Position numbers and translations under genes: made by a program. DNA of 7,558 nt from Gemmatimonadota bacterium (lineage in GTDB: Bacteria; Gemmatimonadota; Gemmatimonadetes; Gemmatimonadales; GWC2-71-9), in contig QHUF01000016.1 of assembly GCA_003221075.1 (NCBI GenBank), positions 1 through 7,558 of the forward strand, read 5' to 3'. Of the stretch, positions 1 to 5,656 are shown piece after piece (positions within the stretch are counted from its first letter, which is position 1; each line of letters starts with the position of its first letter). A model generated the notes under the pieces. It was not told the origin of the DNA and searched no databases. It saw only the letters and a program-made list of their open reading frames with translations.

Positions 1-138
1 GTCGCGATCGCGCCGATCCTGCTCGGCAGTGGTGAGGCGCTCTTTGCGGGGATGGACCTGCCGGCGCTGGGCTATGCGTGCACCGAGCATGTGGCAACGC
101 CGGCCGCGACACACGTCGTCCTCACGAGAAAAGCGTAA
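1..138 (+). CDS. RibD_C / dihydrofolate-reductase-like protein, C-terminal end (5' truncated by window)
   Basis: Frame 1 is open from the first base to a TAA at 136-138 and gives 45 residues. The run IAPILLGSGEALFAG followed by an LGY.CTEHVATPAATHVVL-type ending is typical of the last strands of small dihydrofolate reductase family proteins (RibD C-terminal domain fold), NAD(P)H-dependent reductases mostly of unknown substrate. The N-terminal cofactor-binding part lies outside the window, so activity cannot be judged. The nitrilase gene starts 11 bp after its stop, so the two are probably co-transcribed. A second, broken member of the same broad family lies at 4392-4844; the two belong to visibly different subgroups, so they are not a recent duplication. 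Confidence 0.8.
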   Translation, partial: VAIAPILLGSGEALFAGMDLPALGYACTEHVATPAATHVVLTRKA

Positions 139-149
139 TTCTCTGCCCT

Positions 150-1106
150 ATGCGCGACATCCGCGTGGCGACAGTCCAATTTCAACACGCTGCGGGCGAC
201 AAGGCGTACAACTTCGGCCGCATCCGCCACTTCGTGACGGAGGCCGCTCACGCGCGCGTTGAGATGATTGCGTTCCCGGAGATGTGCCTCACGGGCTACT
301 GGCACGTGCGCAAGCTCTCGCGCGCGGCATTCGAGGCACTGGCCGAGCCGGTCCCCGACGGGCCGTCGACGCGGGACCTTTTGGACTTGTCGCGGGAACA
401 CGGGATGACCATCGGCGCGGGGTTGCTGGAGCGGGCGCCAGACGGCGGCGTCTACAACGCCTATGTGGTCGCGATGCCGGATGGGACGTGGGCCGTTCAC
501 CGCAAACTGCACGTCTTTGAGCACCCGAACATTTGCGCCGGGAACCGCTACACCGTGTTCGACACGCCGCACGGATGCCGCGTGGGCGTGCTGATCTGTT
601 ACGACAACAACATCGTCGAGAACGCCCGCGCCACGGCGCTGCTCGGCGCCGAGATCCTGCTCGCGCCGCACCAGACGGGCGGGTGCAACTCGGTGAGCCC
701 GCGCGGCATGAAGCCGATCGACCCCGCGGTGTGGGCCCGTCGCCAGGAGGATCCCGCGGCGTGCGAGGCGGAGCTAGTCGGCCCCAAGGGCCGGGCGTGG
801 CTCATGCGCTGGCTCCCGAGCCGGGCGCACGACAACGGCATGTTCCTGCTGTTCAGCAACGGCATCGGACCTGACGACGATGAGATCCGCACCGGTAACG
901 CGATGGTGCTCGACCCCTATGGTGACGTCATTGCGGAGTCGCGGGCGTTGGGAGACGACATGGTCGTCGCGGATCTCGACGCGTCGGTCCTGCCCACGTC
1001 ATCCGGCAGGCGCTGGTTGCGAGCGCGCCGGCCCGACCTGTACGAGTCGCTGACGCGTCCCACGGGCCAGGAGCAGGAGACCAGGCGGGTGCGGTTCGGG
1101 GAGTAG
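150..1106 (+). CDS. Nitrilase-superfamily carbon-nitrogen hydrolase
   Basis: A 318-residue protein of the CN_hydrolase family, cytoplasmic, hydrolysing a non-peptide C-N bond (amide or nitrile; substrate unknown). The catalytic triad is visible: Glu44 in FPEMCLTGY, Lys119 in HRKLH, and the nucleophile Cys150 in GVLICYDNN. The length suits the family, including an insertion-like stretch at about residues 175-215 between the post-Cys region (ILLAPHQTGG) and RAHDNGMFLLFSNG; I believe this is shared by a subgroup of nitrilase-like proteins. I chose ATG 150 because the conserved first strand (IRVATVQF) begins right there; the in-frame ATG at 78 would run back through the upstream gene. No Shine-Dalgarno is evident, but the upstream stop is 11 bp away, so translation may be coupled. 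Which branch of the superfamily (amidase, omega-amidase-like, nitrilase) cannot be decided by eye. Confidence 0.9.
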   Translation: MRDIRVATVQFQHAAGDKAYNFGRIRHFVTEAAHARVEMIAFPEMCLTGYWHVRKLSRAAFEALAEPVPDGPSTRDLLDLSREHGMTIGAGLLERAPDGGVYNAYVVAMPDGTWAVHRKLHVFEHPNICAGNRYTVFDTPHGCRVGVLICYDNNIVENARATALLGAEILLAPHQTGGCNSVSPRGMKPIDPAVWARRQEDPAACEAELVGPKGRAWLMRWLPSRAHDNGMFLLFSNGIGPDDDEIRTGNAMVLDPYGDVIAESRALGDDMVVADLDASVLPTSSGRRWLRARRPDLYESLTRPTGQEQETRRVRFGE

Positions 1107-1118
1107 GCTTTGGGGACC

Positions 1119-1186
1119 GAAAAGCAGATCCCTCGCTTCGCTCGGGATGACAGGCTCGCGCGCTCTTTGTAAGAAAAAAGAGAGGG
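1119..1186. repeat. Dispersed intergenic repeat, copy 1 ('VIPSEARDL' type)
   Basis: The stretch has the order AGCAGATCC, CTCGCTTCGCTC, GGATGACA, CTCGCGCG, TTTGTAAGAAA, then a purine-rich run. The same order recurs in a diverged form at 7457-7536. Translated on the minus strand it gives VIPSEARDL or HPERSEGS, strings I recognise as spurious peptides scattered through many environmental bacterial proteomes, a sign of a dispersed non-coding repeat. ATCCC at 1128-1132 can pair with GGGAT at 1145-1149, with imperfect pairing inside, so a hairpin is possible. It fills much of the 162-bp gap between the nitrilase and aldehyde dehydrogenase genes and could act as a 3' RNA element. The rest of that gap (1187-1256) holds only a weak TAGACT hexamer at 1239-1244, without a convincing -35. 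Confidence 0.65.
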
Positions 1187-1268
1187 AATAGACCAAGGGG
1201 ATGCGAGCTGGTACGAGCGACGGGCATGGATCCCGCTGTAGACTTGATGAAACCCCAGGAGACACGCA

Positions 1269-2744
1269 ATGGGCACGCCGACAATGACCGCCCGCGGCGG
1301 AGCGATTGAATCGATCAATCCCGCCACCGAAGAAGTCATCGCGACATTTGACCAGTTCACTCCAGCGCAGGTCGAGCAAGCACTGGTCGAGGCCGATGCG
1401 GCCTTTCACCAGTGGCGCCGGCAGAGTTTCGCCGAGCGATCACGAGCGATGCGTGGCGCGGCGGAGTTGCTCCGGAAACGGAAGGACCGTTACGCGGGCC
1501 TGATTACGGCGGAAATGGGGAAGCCGATCACGCAGGCCGAGGCCGAAGTCGAGAAGTGCGCGTGGGTCTGTGACTACTTCGCCGAGCATGCCGAGCGCTT
1601 TCTCGCGCGCCGGCCCGCCCAGACCAACGCGCGACTCAGCTACGTCGCGTTCGAGCCGCTAGGCGTGGTGCTCGCGGTGATGCCGTGGAATTTCCCGTTC
1701 TGGCAGGTCTTCCGCTTTGCCGCGCCGACGCTGATGGCCGGGAACACGGCGGTGCTGAAGCACGCCTCCAACGTTCCGCAGTGCGCGCTCGCCATCGAGG
1801 AGGTGTTCCGCGATGCCGGCTTCCCACGCGGCGCGTTGCGGGCCGTGCTCGTGCCCGGTGGCGCGGTCGAGGCGATCATCGACGACCCTCGCGTGCGCGC
1901 GGTGACGCTCACCGGCAGTAACACGACGGGCGAGAAGGTCGCGGCCGCAGCGGGTCGCGCGATCAAGAAGACCGTGCTGGAGCTTGGCGGATCCGACCCC
2001 TTTGTCGTTCTGGACGACGCCGATGTCGCGGCCGCCGCGGCGATGGCGGTGCGCAGCCGGTTCCAGAACGGCGGCCAGTCGTGCATCGCCGCGAAGCGCT
2101 TCATTGTGGTCGCGAGTGTGGCCGAGGAGTTCGAGCGCCGCTTTGTCGAGGGGATCCGCAAGCTCAAGGTGGGCGATCCGACCGATCGCACCGTGCACGT
2201 GGGTCCGCTGGCGCGCGCCGATCTCCGCGACACGGTGGACCGGCAGGTGCGCGCGTCCGTCGCGCAGGGCGCGCGCGTGGTGTTCGGCGGCGCTCCCCGG
2301 CCCGGCCGTGGCTACTTCTACCAACCAACCATGCTCGTCGTAGGTCCTCACCCCCTGTCCCCCTCTCCCTCCGGGAGAGGGGGAACGTTGGACATGCCAG
2401 CGTGGCGGGAGGAGATATTCGGGCCGGTAGCGGTGCTGGTGCGCGCGCAGGACACGGACGCGGCGATCGCGCTCGCGAACGACACGATCTACGGGCTCGG
2501 CGCCAATCTGTGGACGCGCGACCTCGCGCGCGCGCAGCTGCTCGCCGCACGAATCGAAGCCGGCTCCGTGTTCGTTAATGGTATGGTCGCTTCCGACCCC
2601 CGCCTGCCATTCGGCGGCGTGAAGCAGAGCGGCTACGGGCGCGAGCTGTCGGACTTCGGCATCCATGAGTTCGTGAATATCCAGACGGTGTGGATGACCG
2701 ACGGCGAGGAGCACGTGCCGGCGCCGAACGCGGGCGGGGAGTAA
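1269..2744 (+). CDS. Aldehyde dehydrogenase, succinate-semialdehyde dehydrogenase (Sad/YneI) type, with in-frame repeat insertion
   Basis: A 491-residue NAD(P)+-dependent aldehyde dehydrogenase. It aligns by eye along its whole length with the E. coli Sad (YneI) succinate-semialdehyde dehydrogenase: INPATEE near the N-terminus, EMGKPI, MPWNFPFWQ with Asn141, LELGGSDPF with the general base Glu238, NGGQSC with the nucleophile Cys272, REEIFGPVA, and the ending FGGVKQSGYGREL.DFGIHEFVNIQTVW. In that subgroup the product would be succinate from succinic semialdehyde (GABA-type catabolism), but other short aldehydes are possible. ATG 1269 is supported by AGGAGA at 1257-1262, 6 nt upstream. Between the strand TMLV and DMPAWREE lies an extra proline/serine/glycine-rich stretch of about 13 residues encoded by a palindromic repeat (separate entry). 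All catalytic residues are intact and the frame is kept, so the enzyme is probably functional. The stop is one base from the stop of the convergent gene. Confidence 0.93.
   Translation: MGTPTMTARGGAIESINPATEEVIATFDQFTPAQVEQALVEADAAFHQWRRQSFAERSRAMRGAAELLRKRKDRYAGLITAEMGKPITQAEAEVEKCAWVCDYFAEHAERFLARRPAQTNARLSYVAFEPLGVVLAVMPWNFPFWQVFRFAAPTLMAGNTAVLKHASNVPQCALAIEEVFRDAGFPRGALRAVLVPGGAVEAIIDDPRVRAVTLTGSNTTGEKVAAAAGRAIKKTVLELGGSDPFVVLDDADVAAAAAMAVRSRFQNGGQSCIAAKRFIVVASVAEEFERRFVEGIRKLKVGDPTDRTVHVGPLARADLRDTVDRQVRASVAQGARVVFGGAPRPGRGYFYQPTMLVVGPHPLSPSPSGRGGTLDMPAWREEIFGPVAVLVRAQDTDAAIALANDTIYGLGANLWTRDLARAQLLAARIEAGSVFVNGMVASDPRLPFGGVKQSGYGRELSDFGIHEFVNIQTVWMTDGEEHVPAPNAGGE
2344..2387. repeat. Palindromic repeat inserted in frame in the aldehyde dehydrogenase gene
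   Basis: The element contains a perfect 11-bp inverted repeat, left arm CCCCCTCTCCC at 2359-2369 and right arm GGGAGAGGGGG at 2373-2383, around the loop TCC. It is preceded by a CTCACCCCCTGTCC lead. In the gene's frame it reads GPHPLSPSPSGRGGT, a peptide I recognise as recurring inside unrelated bacterial proteins wherever this type of element has inserted. Compared with my memory of E. coli Sad, the local segment is about 13 codons longer, in line with an insertion of roughly 39 bp that kept the frame. It falls just ahead of the REEIFGPV motif, in a region that is normally a loop. Confidence 0.8.
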
Positions 2745-2745
2745 C

Positions 2746-3234
2746 TCAGCACCCCCCATCCAAATGCCAGCCGGCATTTTGCCACACGCCGTTCCGCCAG
2801 ACGAAGACCTCTGTAGCCCGGCCGCGTAGTACGGACTTGCGGCCCTTCTGTTCCAGCTCCGCGACGTAGGTCGAGTACAGGATCGCCACGTCTCCGTAGA
2901 CTTGCTTTTCGGTTCTCGGAAAGTTGAGGCTGACCAGTCTTCCGCCGCTGCGTGCAAACGCCTCGGCGGCCGCGATCACCGCGGAGCGATCCTGCCATGT
3001 CGTATCGCCGTTGTTGATCGCGATGACGCTGTTGGGAAGGAGCTGCTCGAGGCGACTGCGGTCATTGGTGAACCACGCCTGCCAGATCGCCTGCCGGTCC
3101 TCGAGCAATCGCGCCAAGCGGGGGTCGTCTGGCGTGGCGCTACTCGGGGTGCACGAGGCGATGACGACCAGCATTGCGGCAGCCGCTGCGCGGGTGACCC
3201 AACGACGTTCGAACGCTGTTTCAATCGAATACAC
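2746..3234 (-). CDS. DUF4440/SnoaL-like (NTF2-fold) lipoprotein
   Basis: A 162-residue protein. The chosen start is GTG at 3234: AGGAGG (minus strand, 3244-3239) precedes it by 4 nt, and the start immediately yields a lipoprotein signal, namely basic residues ERR..TR at 9-15, a hydrophobic core AAAAAMLVVIA and the lipobox I-A-S-C with Cys28. The mature part of about 135 residues (LLEDRQAIWQAWFTNDRSRLEQLLP, then VYGDVAILYSTY and RATEVFVWRNGVWQNAGWHLD) has the helix-then-curved-sheet pattern of DUF4440/SnoaL-like proteins with the NTF2 cone fold. These are often ligand-binding or of unknown function, and no catalytic residues can be assigned. It is the last gene of the minus-strand block, 32 bp after the DUF1772-like gene, and ends one base from the convergent aldehyde dehydrogenase. 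The frame stays open further upstream, but that part is antisense to or between other genes and has no family similarity. Confidence 0.78.
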   Translation of the reverse strand: MYSIETAFERRWVTRAAAAAMLVVIASCTPSSATPDDPRLARLLEDRQAIWQAWFTNDRSRLEQLLPNSVIAINNGDTTWQDRSAVIAAAEAFARSGGRLVSLNFPRTEKQVYGDVAILYSTYVAELEQKGRKSVLRGRATEVFVWRNGVWQNAGWHLDGGC

Positions 3235-3238
3235 GAGA

Positions 3239-3244
3239 CCTCCT
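3239..3244 (-). promoter_or_regulatory. Strong Shine-Dalgarno deciding a GTG start
   Basis: Minus-strand AGGAGG, within a longer GAGGAGGT, lies 4 nt before GTG 3234. It is the best anti-SD match in the window. It marks GTG 3234 as the start of the lipoprotein gene in preference to the in-frame ATG 20 codons later, which would delete the basic n-region of the signal peptide. Confidence 0.75.
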
Positions 3245-3266
3245 CGAGAGGATGATGAGTGCGACG

Positions 3267-3701
3267 TCAGGGCTTGGCGAGCACCTTCAGGGCCGCGATC
3301 CACGCCACGAGCGTGAGGGTGTTGCGGACATAGTTGAGCCGGACCCAACGTGCCAACGCCGTGCGCACGGCGGTCTGAGTCAGAGTCGGCTTGCGCTGCA
3401 GGCGGATGATCGTGGGAATGAAGTATCCGAATGTCGCAGCGCGCTCCACCAACGTTACGATCGCCGCGGTGAGCCACCAGCCGCGTGCGGGCCCCTGGGT
3501 CCGCAATGCCGCGACGAGATTCGCCACGGTCAAAAGCGTCAAAGGGCCCGTGGTGACGAAGGCCCAGAACCGGCGGCCGCTGTCGTGAGATGCCAGGGAG
3601 GCCGGTGGATCGCTCGTCCACATGGGGACGACGACCCGTGACTCGTAGAGACCGGCCCCGAAGGCGATGCCGAGAAAGATGATGAAGAGCCAGAGTAGCA
3701 T
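3267..3701 (-). CDS. DUF1772-like (anthrone oxygenase family-like) integral membrane protein
   Basis: 144 residues with about four hydrophobic segments: roughly residues 1-19 (LLWLFIIFLGIAFGAGLYE), 46-66 (FWAFVTTGPLTLLTVANLVAAL), 73-95 (RGWWLTAAIVTL.ERAATFGYF) and 124-141 near the C-terminus. The first helix ending in a conserved-looking GLYESRVVVPMW, the TTGPLTLLT.ANL helix and the late RLNYVRNTLTLVAW segment recall DUF1772-type inner-membrane proteins. That assignment is from pattern memory and is moderate; the biochemical role is unknown. ATG 3701 begins directly with the first membrane helix. No clear Shine-Dalgarno is visible and 88 bp separate it from the upstream membrane protein gene; the lipoprotein gene follows after 32 bp, suggesting co-transcription with it. 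The 88-bp gap shows no strong terminator. Confidence 0.7.
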   Translation of the reverse strand: MLLWLFIIFLGIAFGAGLYESRVVVPMWTSDPPASLASHDSGRRFWAFVTTGPLTLLTVANLVAALRTQGPARGWWLTAAIVTLVERAATFGYFIPTIIRLQRKPTLTQTAVRTALARWVRLNYVRNTLTLVAWIAALKVLAKP

Positions 3702-3789
3702 TTAGAGCCGGCGTCTCTGTTTGAAGACGACCTAAAGCTCGCCCGCCTTCATGTCCTTTCGATAGACCCTGAAATGAGCCAACGAAACG

Positions 3790-4395
3790 TCATGGTGCTG
3801 CGGATCGAGAGCGTCGCTGTGCGAGGAGCGTGAAATGTGCCATCGCCACCAGCGGCACGAAGAATGACGGTATCAACGCGAACGGGAGGCGTTGCATCAA
3901 CGCAGTGTTCGTCCCCGCGGTAAATCCGGGCCAGAGGTACAGCGTGCCGAGGAGGACGGCGTCCACGAAGTCGGCGATCCCAAAGAGATTCCAGGCGAGG
4001 AACGTCTTGCCAAAGCGAAACCCGTCGTCCGCCGCGACGCGCGCGACGACCCAGGGCGCAGTCGCCGCCATCGCAATATCGCCGAGCCCGGCCGGCCAAG
4101 CGAAACCGCCCGGCAACATTCCCTCCGCGTACGCCATCAGGAACCCCAGACCAATGAATCTCCAGCCGTTCAGGGCGATCAAGAACACAGGTGGGACGGA
4201 GACCACCAGAGCGCGCCAGCGGGAGGACACCCCCAGGCCCAATACGAACAACAGAATCGGCACGAGGAAGGCCAGCGCCAGCACGAGGGGCAGCTCGTTC
4301 GGCCGGGTGACGAACACACCGCGCGCGGCCAGCAACAGGGCTGCTCCAAACCAGAGTATGGCGCCCCAAAGCAACGGCATGTGTTTGTTGGTCAT
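3790..4395 (-). CDS. Polytopic membrane protein of unknown function
   Basis: 201 residues with six or seven hydrophobic stretches, at roughly 7-27, 36-56, 63-90 (containing NGWRFIGLGFLMAYAEGMLPGGFAWPAGLGD), 100-118, 130-155 and 168-190, and a short basic tail QRRSRSAAP. I do not recognise a named family. The motif around residues 77-107, with Trp/Arg and PGGFAWPAG-GD, looks conserved in small bacterial membrane proteins of this shape, but I cannot name a function. ATG 4395 is supported by AAAGGA (minus strand, 4407-4402), 6 nt upstream. The ATG overlaps, as ATGA, the final stop codon of the remnant frame of the upstream DHFR-like pseudogene, so the two were probably once translationally coupled. 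A second in-frame Met lies at residue 6. Confidence 0.75.
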   Translation of the reverse strand: MTNKHMPLLWGAILWFGAALLLAARGVFVTRPNELPLVLALAFLVPILLFVLGLGVSSRWRALVVSVPPVFLIALNGWRFIGLGFLMAYAEGMLPGGFAWPAGLGDIAMAATAPWVVARVAADDGFRFGKTFLAWNLFGIADFVDAVLLGTLYLWPGFTAGTNTALMQRLPFALIPSFFVPLVAMAHFTLLAQRRSRSAAP

Positions 4396-4844
4396 CGATG
4401 GTCCTTTGGCCGTGGTACGTAGGTAAGTACCGCGACACCGGCAAGCGTGCTGACGAGCGGCGCACTGCTGCCGTCGATCAACAGATTCTAGCCTGACTGC
4501 TTCTTCAGCCTCGCGACCTCATCGGCGACATCCCCCTTGAGGAGGGTGGCGTTCCACTTGAGAGGCCCTTTCAGGGTCTTTGAGGCAACAAACTTCGGCA
4601 GACTGTTCATTCTGTCAGTGAAGGGGTCGCCCGACCGCGATGGCCATGCCGCGGCGAATTCCTCATAGGTCACCCGCCCGAGCAGCAGCGCGTCGCTCGC
4701 AAAGAGCAGATCGGATTGAGACTTCGAGAGTTCATCATTCCAGTAAGGGATCGTCCAGCCGCGCTTCTCGAAATCTCCCGATGGTCCCGGGTCTTCGGTT
4801 ACCCCATCCAATGTCAGGTATTCGGCGGCAACGACCTGTCTCAT
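4392..4844 (-). pseudogene. RibD_C / dihydrofolate-reductase-like gene, broken by amber codon and internal deletion
   Basis: ATG 4844 has a good Shine-Dalgarno (AAGGAG, minus strand 4856-4851, spacing 6) and opens a typical DHFR-family N-terminus: VVAAEYLTLDGV, GGW-like RGWTIPYWNDE, LLFASDALLLGRVTYEEFAAAWP, FTDRMNSLPKFVASKTL. The open frame stops at TAG (4490-4488) after 118 residues, where relatives of about 180-190 residues continue. Past the TAG the same frame keeps coding: NLLIDGSSAPLVSTL, matching the family's 'ILVFGSGELVHTL' strand and helix, joined directly to GVAVLTYVP, which matches the family's extreme C-terminus. It then ends at TGA (4394-4392) over the next gene's ATG. So a CAG-to-TAG-type nonsense change and an in-frame loss of about 40 codons are both inferred. 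The 118-residue product would lack the C-terminal strands and is unlikely to be an active reductase. Confidence 0.75.
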
Positions 4845-4903
4845 TCGAGTCTCCTTACTCTGTCACGGGCATCGGCGCGTCCAGGAACGCCACGGCGCGC
4901 GTT

Positions 4904-5239
4904 CTACGACCGCATGGCCGCCAGACGCTCAAGCAGTTTCTTCACATGGTCGCGACGCTCGGCAACCGTCATGAGCGGCGTAACGCGGGTCTCGGCGACG
5001 AACCAGAGCGGCAGACTCGTGACTATTCGATCGACATGCTCGGACGACTCCGCTTCGATCATGAGTCGCAGGGCAACGCGTCCAGCAACGGGCCCGCCAC
5101 TCACGAGCGTCTTGTCCGCGACGAGTTGGTCGAGCCGCGCGAGCGTCGGAAAAATGACCTGCTCGATGAATCCTCGACCTGCGTCCGGCGACGGCACGTT
5201 GCCTGATTCCACATGATCGAGTTCGACCAGGAAAAGCAT
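4904..5239 (-). CDS. Muconolactone-isomerase-like small alpha/beta-barrel protein
   Basis: 111 residues from ATG 5239 (MLFLVELDHVESG). The compact beta-alpha-beta layout, the segment SLPLW (75-79) and the VTPL ending strand (86-89) recall the muconolactone delta-isomerase (MIase) family, whose members form small ferredoxin-like oligomeric barrels; YCII/EthD-like dimeric barrel proteins are an alternative. The usual catalytic function in aromatic catabolism is not supported, because no other beta-ketoadipate genes are nearby. An in-frame ATG at 5299 would add 20 residues that are encoded mostly by a repeated palindrome (5268-5293), so I prefer 5239. ATG 5239 has no Shine-Dalgarno but lies 5 nt after a -10-like TAGACT, so a leaderless mRNA is plausible. 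The DHFR-like pseudogene follows after 59 bp on the same strand. Confidence 0.65.
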   Translation of the reverse strand: MLFLVELDHVESGNVPSPDAGRGFIEQVIFPTLARLDQLVADKTLVSGGPVAGRVALRLMIEAESSEHVDRIVTSLPLWFVAETRVTPLMTVAERRDHVKKLLERLAAMRS

Positions 5240-5244
5240 GGGGC

Positions 5245-5274
5245 AGTCTACGTGGCCCGCCGCCGTGTCGACAA
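5245..5274 (-). promoter_or_regulatory. Putative leaderless promoter of the isomerase-like gene
   Basis: Reading the minus strand, TTGTCG (5274-5269, -35-like) is followed by an 18-nt spacer and TAGACT (5250-5245, -10-like). ATG 5239 begins 5 nt later, so transcription would start at about the start codon itself. The same hexamer position, spacer length and near-absence of leader recur before the SDR gene (7343-7372). This is a motif-based inference; the individual hexamers are only moderate matches to consensus. Confidence 0.45.
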
Positions 5275-5293
5275 GAAGGCACACGCGTGTGCC
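5268..5293 (-). repeat. 26-bp palindrome-plus-tail element, copy 1
   Basis: This element is identical to 7366-7391. It contains the perfect 16-bp palindrome GGCACACGCGTGTGCC (5278-5293), followed on the minus strand by the tail TTCTTGTCGA, which supplies the proposed -35. Measured from the inferred start site it lies at about -39 to -54, the place of an upstream operator or activator site. If translated it gives GTRVCLLV, which explains the artificially shared N-terminus of the longest reading frames of two unrelated genes. Confidence 0.8.
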
Positions 5294-5314
5294 CTGCATC
5301 GATCGATAGTCCTG

Positions 5315-5656
5315 CTACGTCGGGGTCTTTTCAAAGCGCTCGAGCTCGATTCCATAGCGTTCGATCCAGCGGCAGACCGGACCCATCGCTCGGTTCAACG
5401 AACGCGCAAGCGGAGTGAGACTGTACTCGACCTTGGGAGGTGTCTGATGATGAACGCGGCGTACGACGAGCCCGCGACGCTCCAACGATCGCAGCGTCTT
5501 CGTGAGCATTCGTTGCGACACGCCGGGCATGCCGCGCCGCAATTCCGCGTGTCGCTTCGCACCTCCTTGAAGCAGCACGAAAAGCGGGATCGCCCATTTG
5601 TCCGAGAGCAGCTTGACGACTCGCCCCGCGCCGGGAACGCCGACCAGCGATTTCAC
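5315..5656 (-). CDS. HxlR-family winged-helix transcriptional regulator (lacking the usual N-terminal Cys)
   Basis: 113 residues from GTG 5656, a normal HxlR length. Family features are LLSDKWAIPLFVLL (the 'GKW..LIL' helix), KRHAELRRGMPGVSQRMLTKTLRSLERRGLVVRRV (helix-turn-helix with recognition helix at about 46-60) and the wing PPKVEYSLTPLARSL. HxlR proteins are dimeric DNA-binding repressors or activators, often responding to electrophiles or aldehydes through a Cys near the N-terminus. Here the usual CP(V) segment reads GVPGAG, without Cys, and the only Cys is Cys95 in the C-terminal helix. GTG 5656 overlaps the haemoglobin stop as GTGA, giving translational coupling and deciding the start. 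The in-frame start at 5761 would run antifamily sequence through the haemoglobin gene and is rejected. It probably regulates the haemoglobin gene and possibly downstream genes (inference). Confidence 0.88.
   Translation of the reverse strand: MKSLVGVPGAGRVVKLLSDKWAIPLFVLLQGGAKRHAELRRGMPGVSQRMLTKTLRSLERRGLVVRRVHHQTPPKVEYSLTPLARSLNRAMGPVCRWIERYGIELERFEKTPT

Noticed and set aside
72..671. Minus-strand open frame of 199 codons antisense to the nitrilase gene
   Set aside because: The plus strand encodes a nitrilase with its full catalytic triad; the antisense product has Arg/His/Val-rich composition and no recognisable motif, as expected for a GC-rich antisense frame.
150..2744. Nitrilase plus succinate-semialdehyde dehydrogenase as a defined catabolic operon
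   Set aside because: Both are plausible in amide/GABA-type catabolism, but the 162-bp repeat-filled gap, the separate ribosome site and the lack of an aminotransferase or transporter nearby make a pathway claim unsupported.
1659..2957. Long minus-strand open frame (432 codons) antisense to the aldehyde dehydrogenase
   Set aside because: It mirrors the codon pattern of a clearly real enzyme gene on the plus strand, has low-complexity Arg/His/Ala composition, no family similarity, and runs across the stop of the neighbouring lipoprotein gene.
3235..3621. Upstream extension of the lipoprotein reading frame to an ATG at 3621
   Set aside because: The extra segment lies over the DUF1772-like gene in another frame and has no family similarity. 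The GTG at 3234 has a strong Shine-Dalgarno and creates a good lipoprotein signal peptide.
3749..4465. Minus-strand frame of 238 codons overlapping the polytopic membrane protein
   Set aside because: It is Arg-rich and lacks membrane segments or motifs. The alternative frame gives a coherent multi-helix membrane protein with a good ribosome site.
4855..4906. Possible C-terminal peptide remnant (AAVAFLDAPMPVTE, then TAA) between the isomerase-like gene and the DHFR-like pseudogene
   Set aside because: It reads like a protein end and stops just before the Shine-Dalgarno, but it is too short to assign and the frame upstream shows no family similarity. It could be chance.
5240..5299. Longer N-terminus (ATG 5299) for the isomerase-like protein
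   Set aside because: Most of the added 20 residues translate the repeated palindrome, and the family-like strand starts at ATG 5239. An AGGA about 10 nt before 5299 leaves some doubt.
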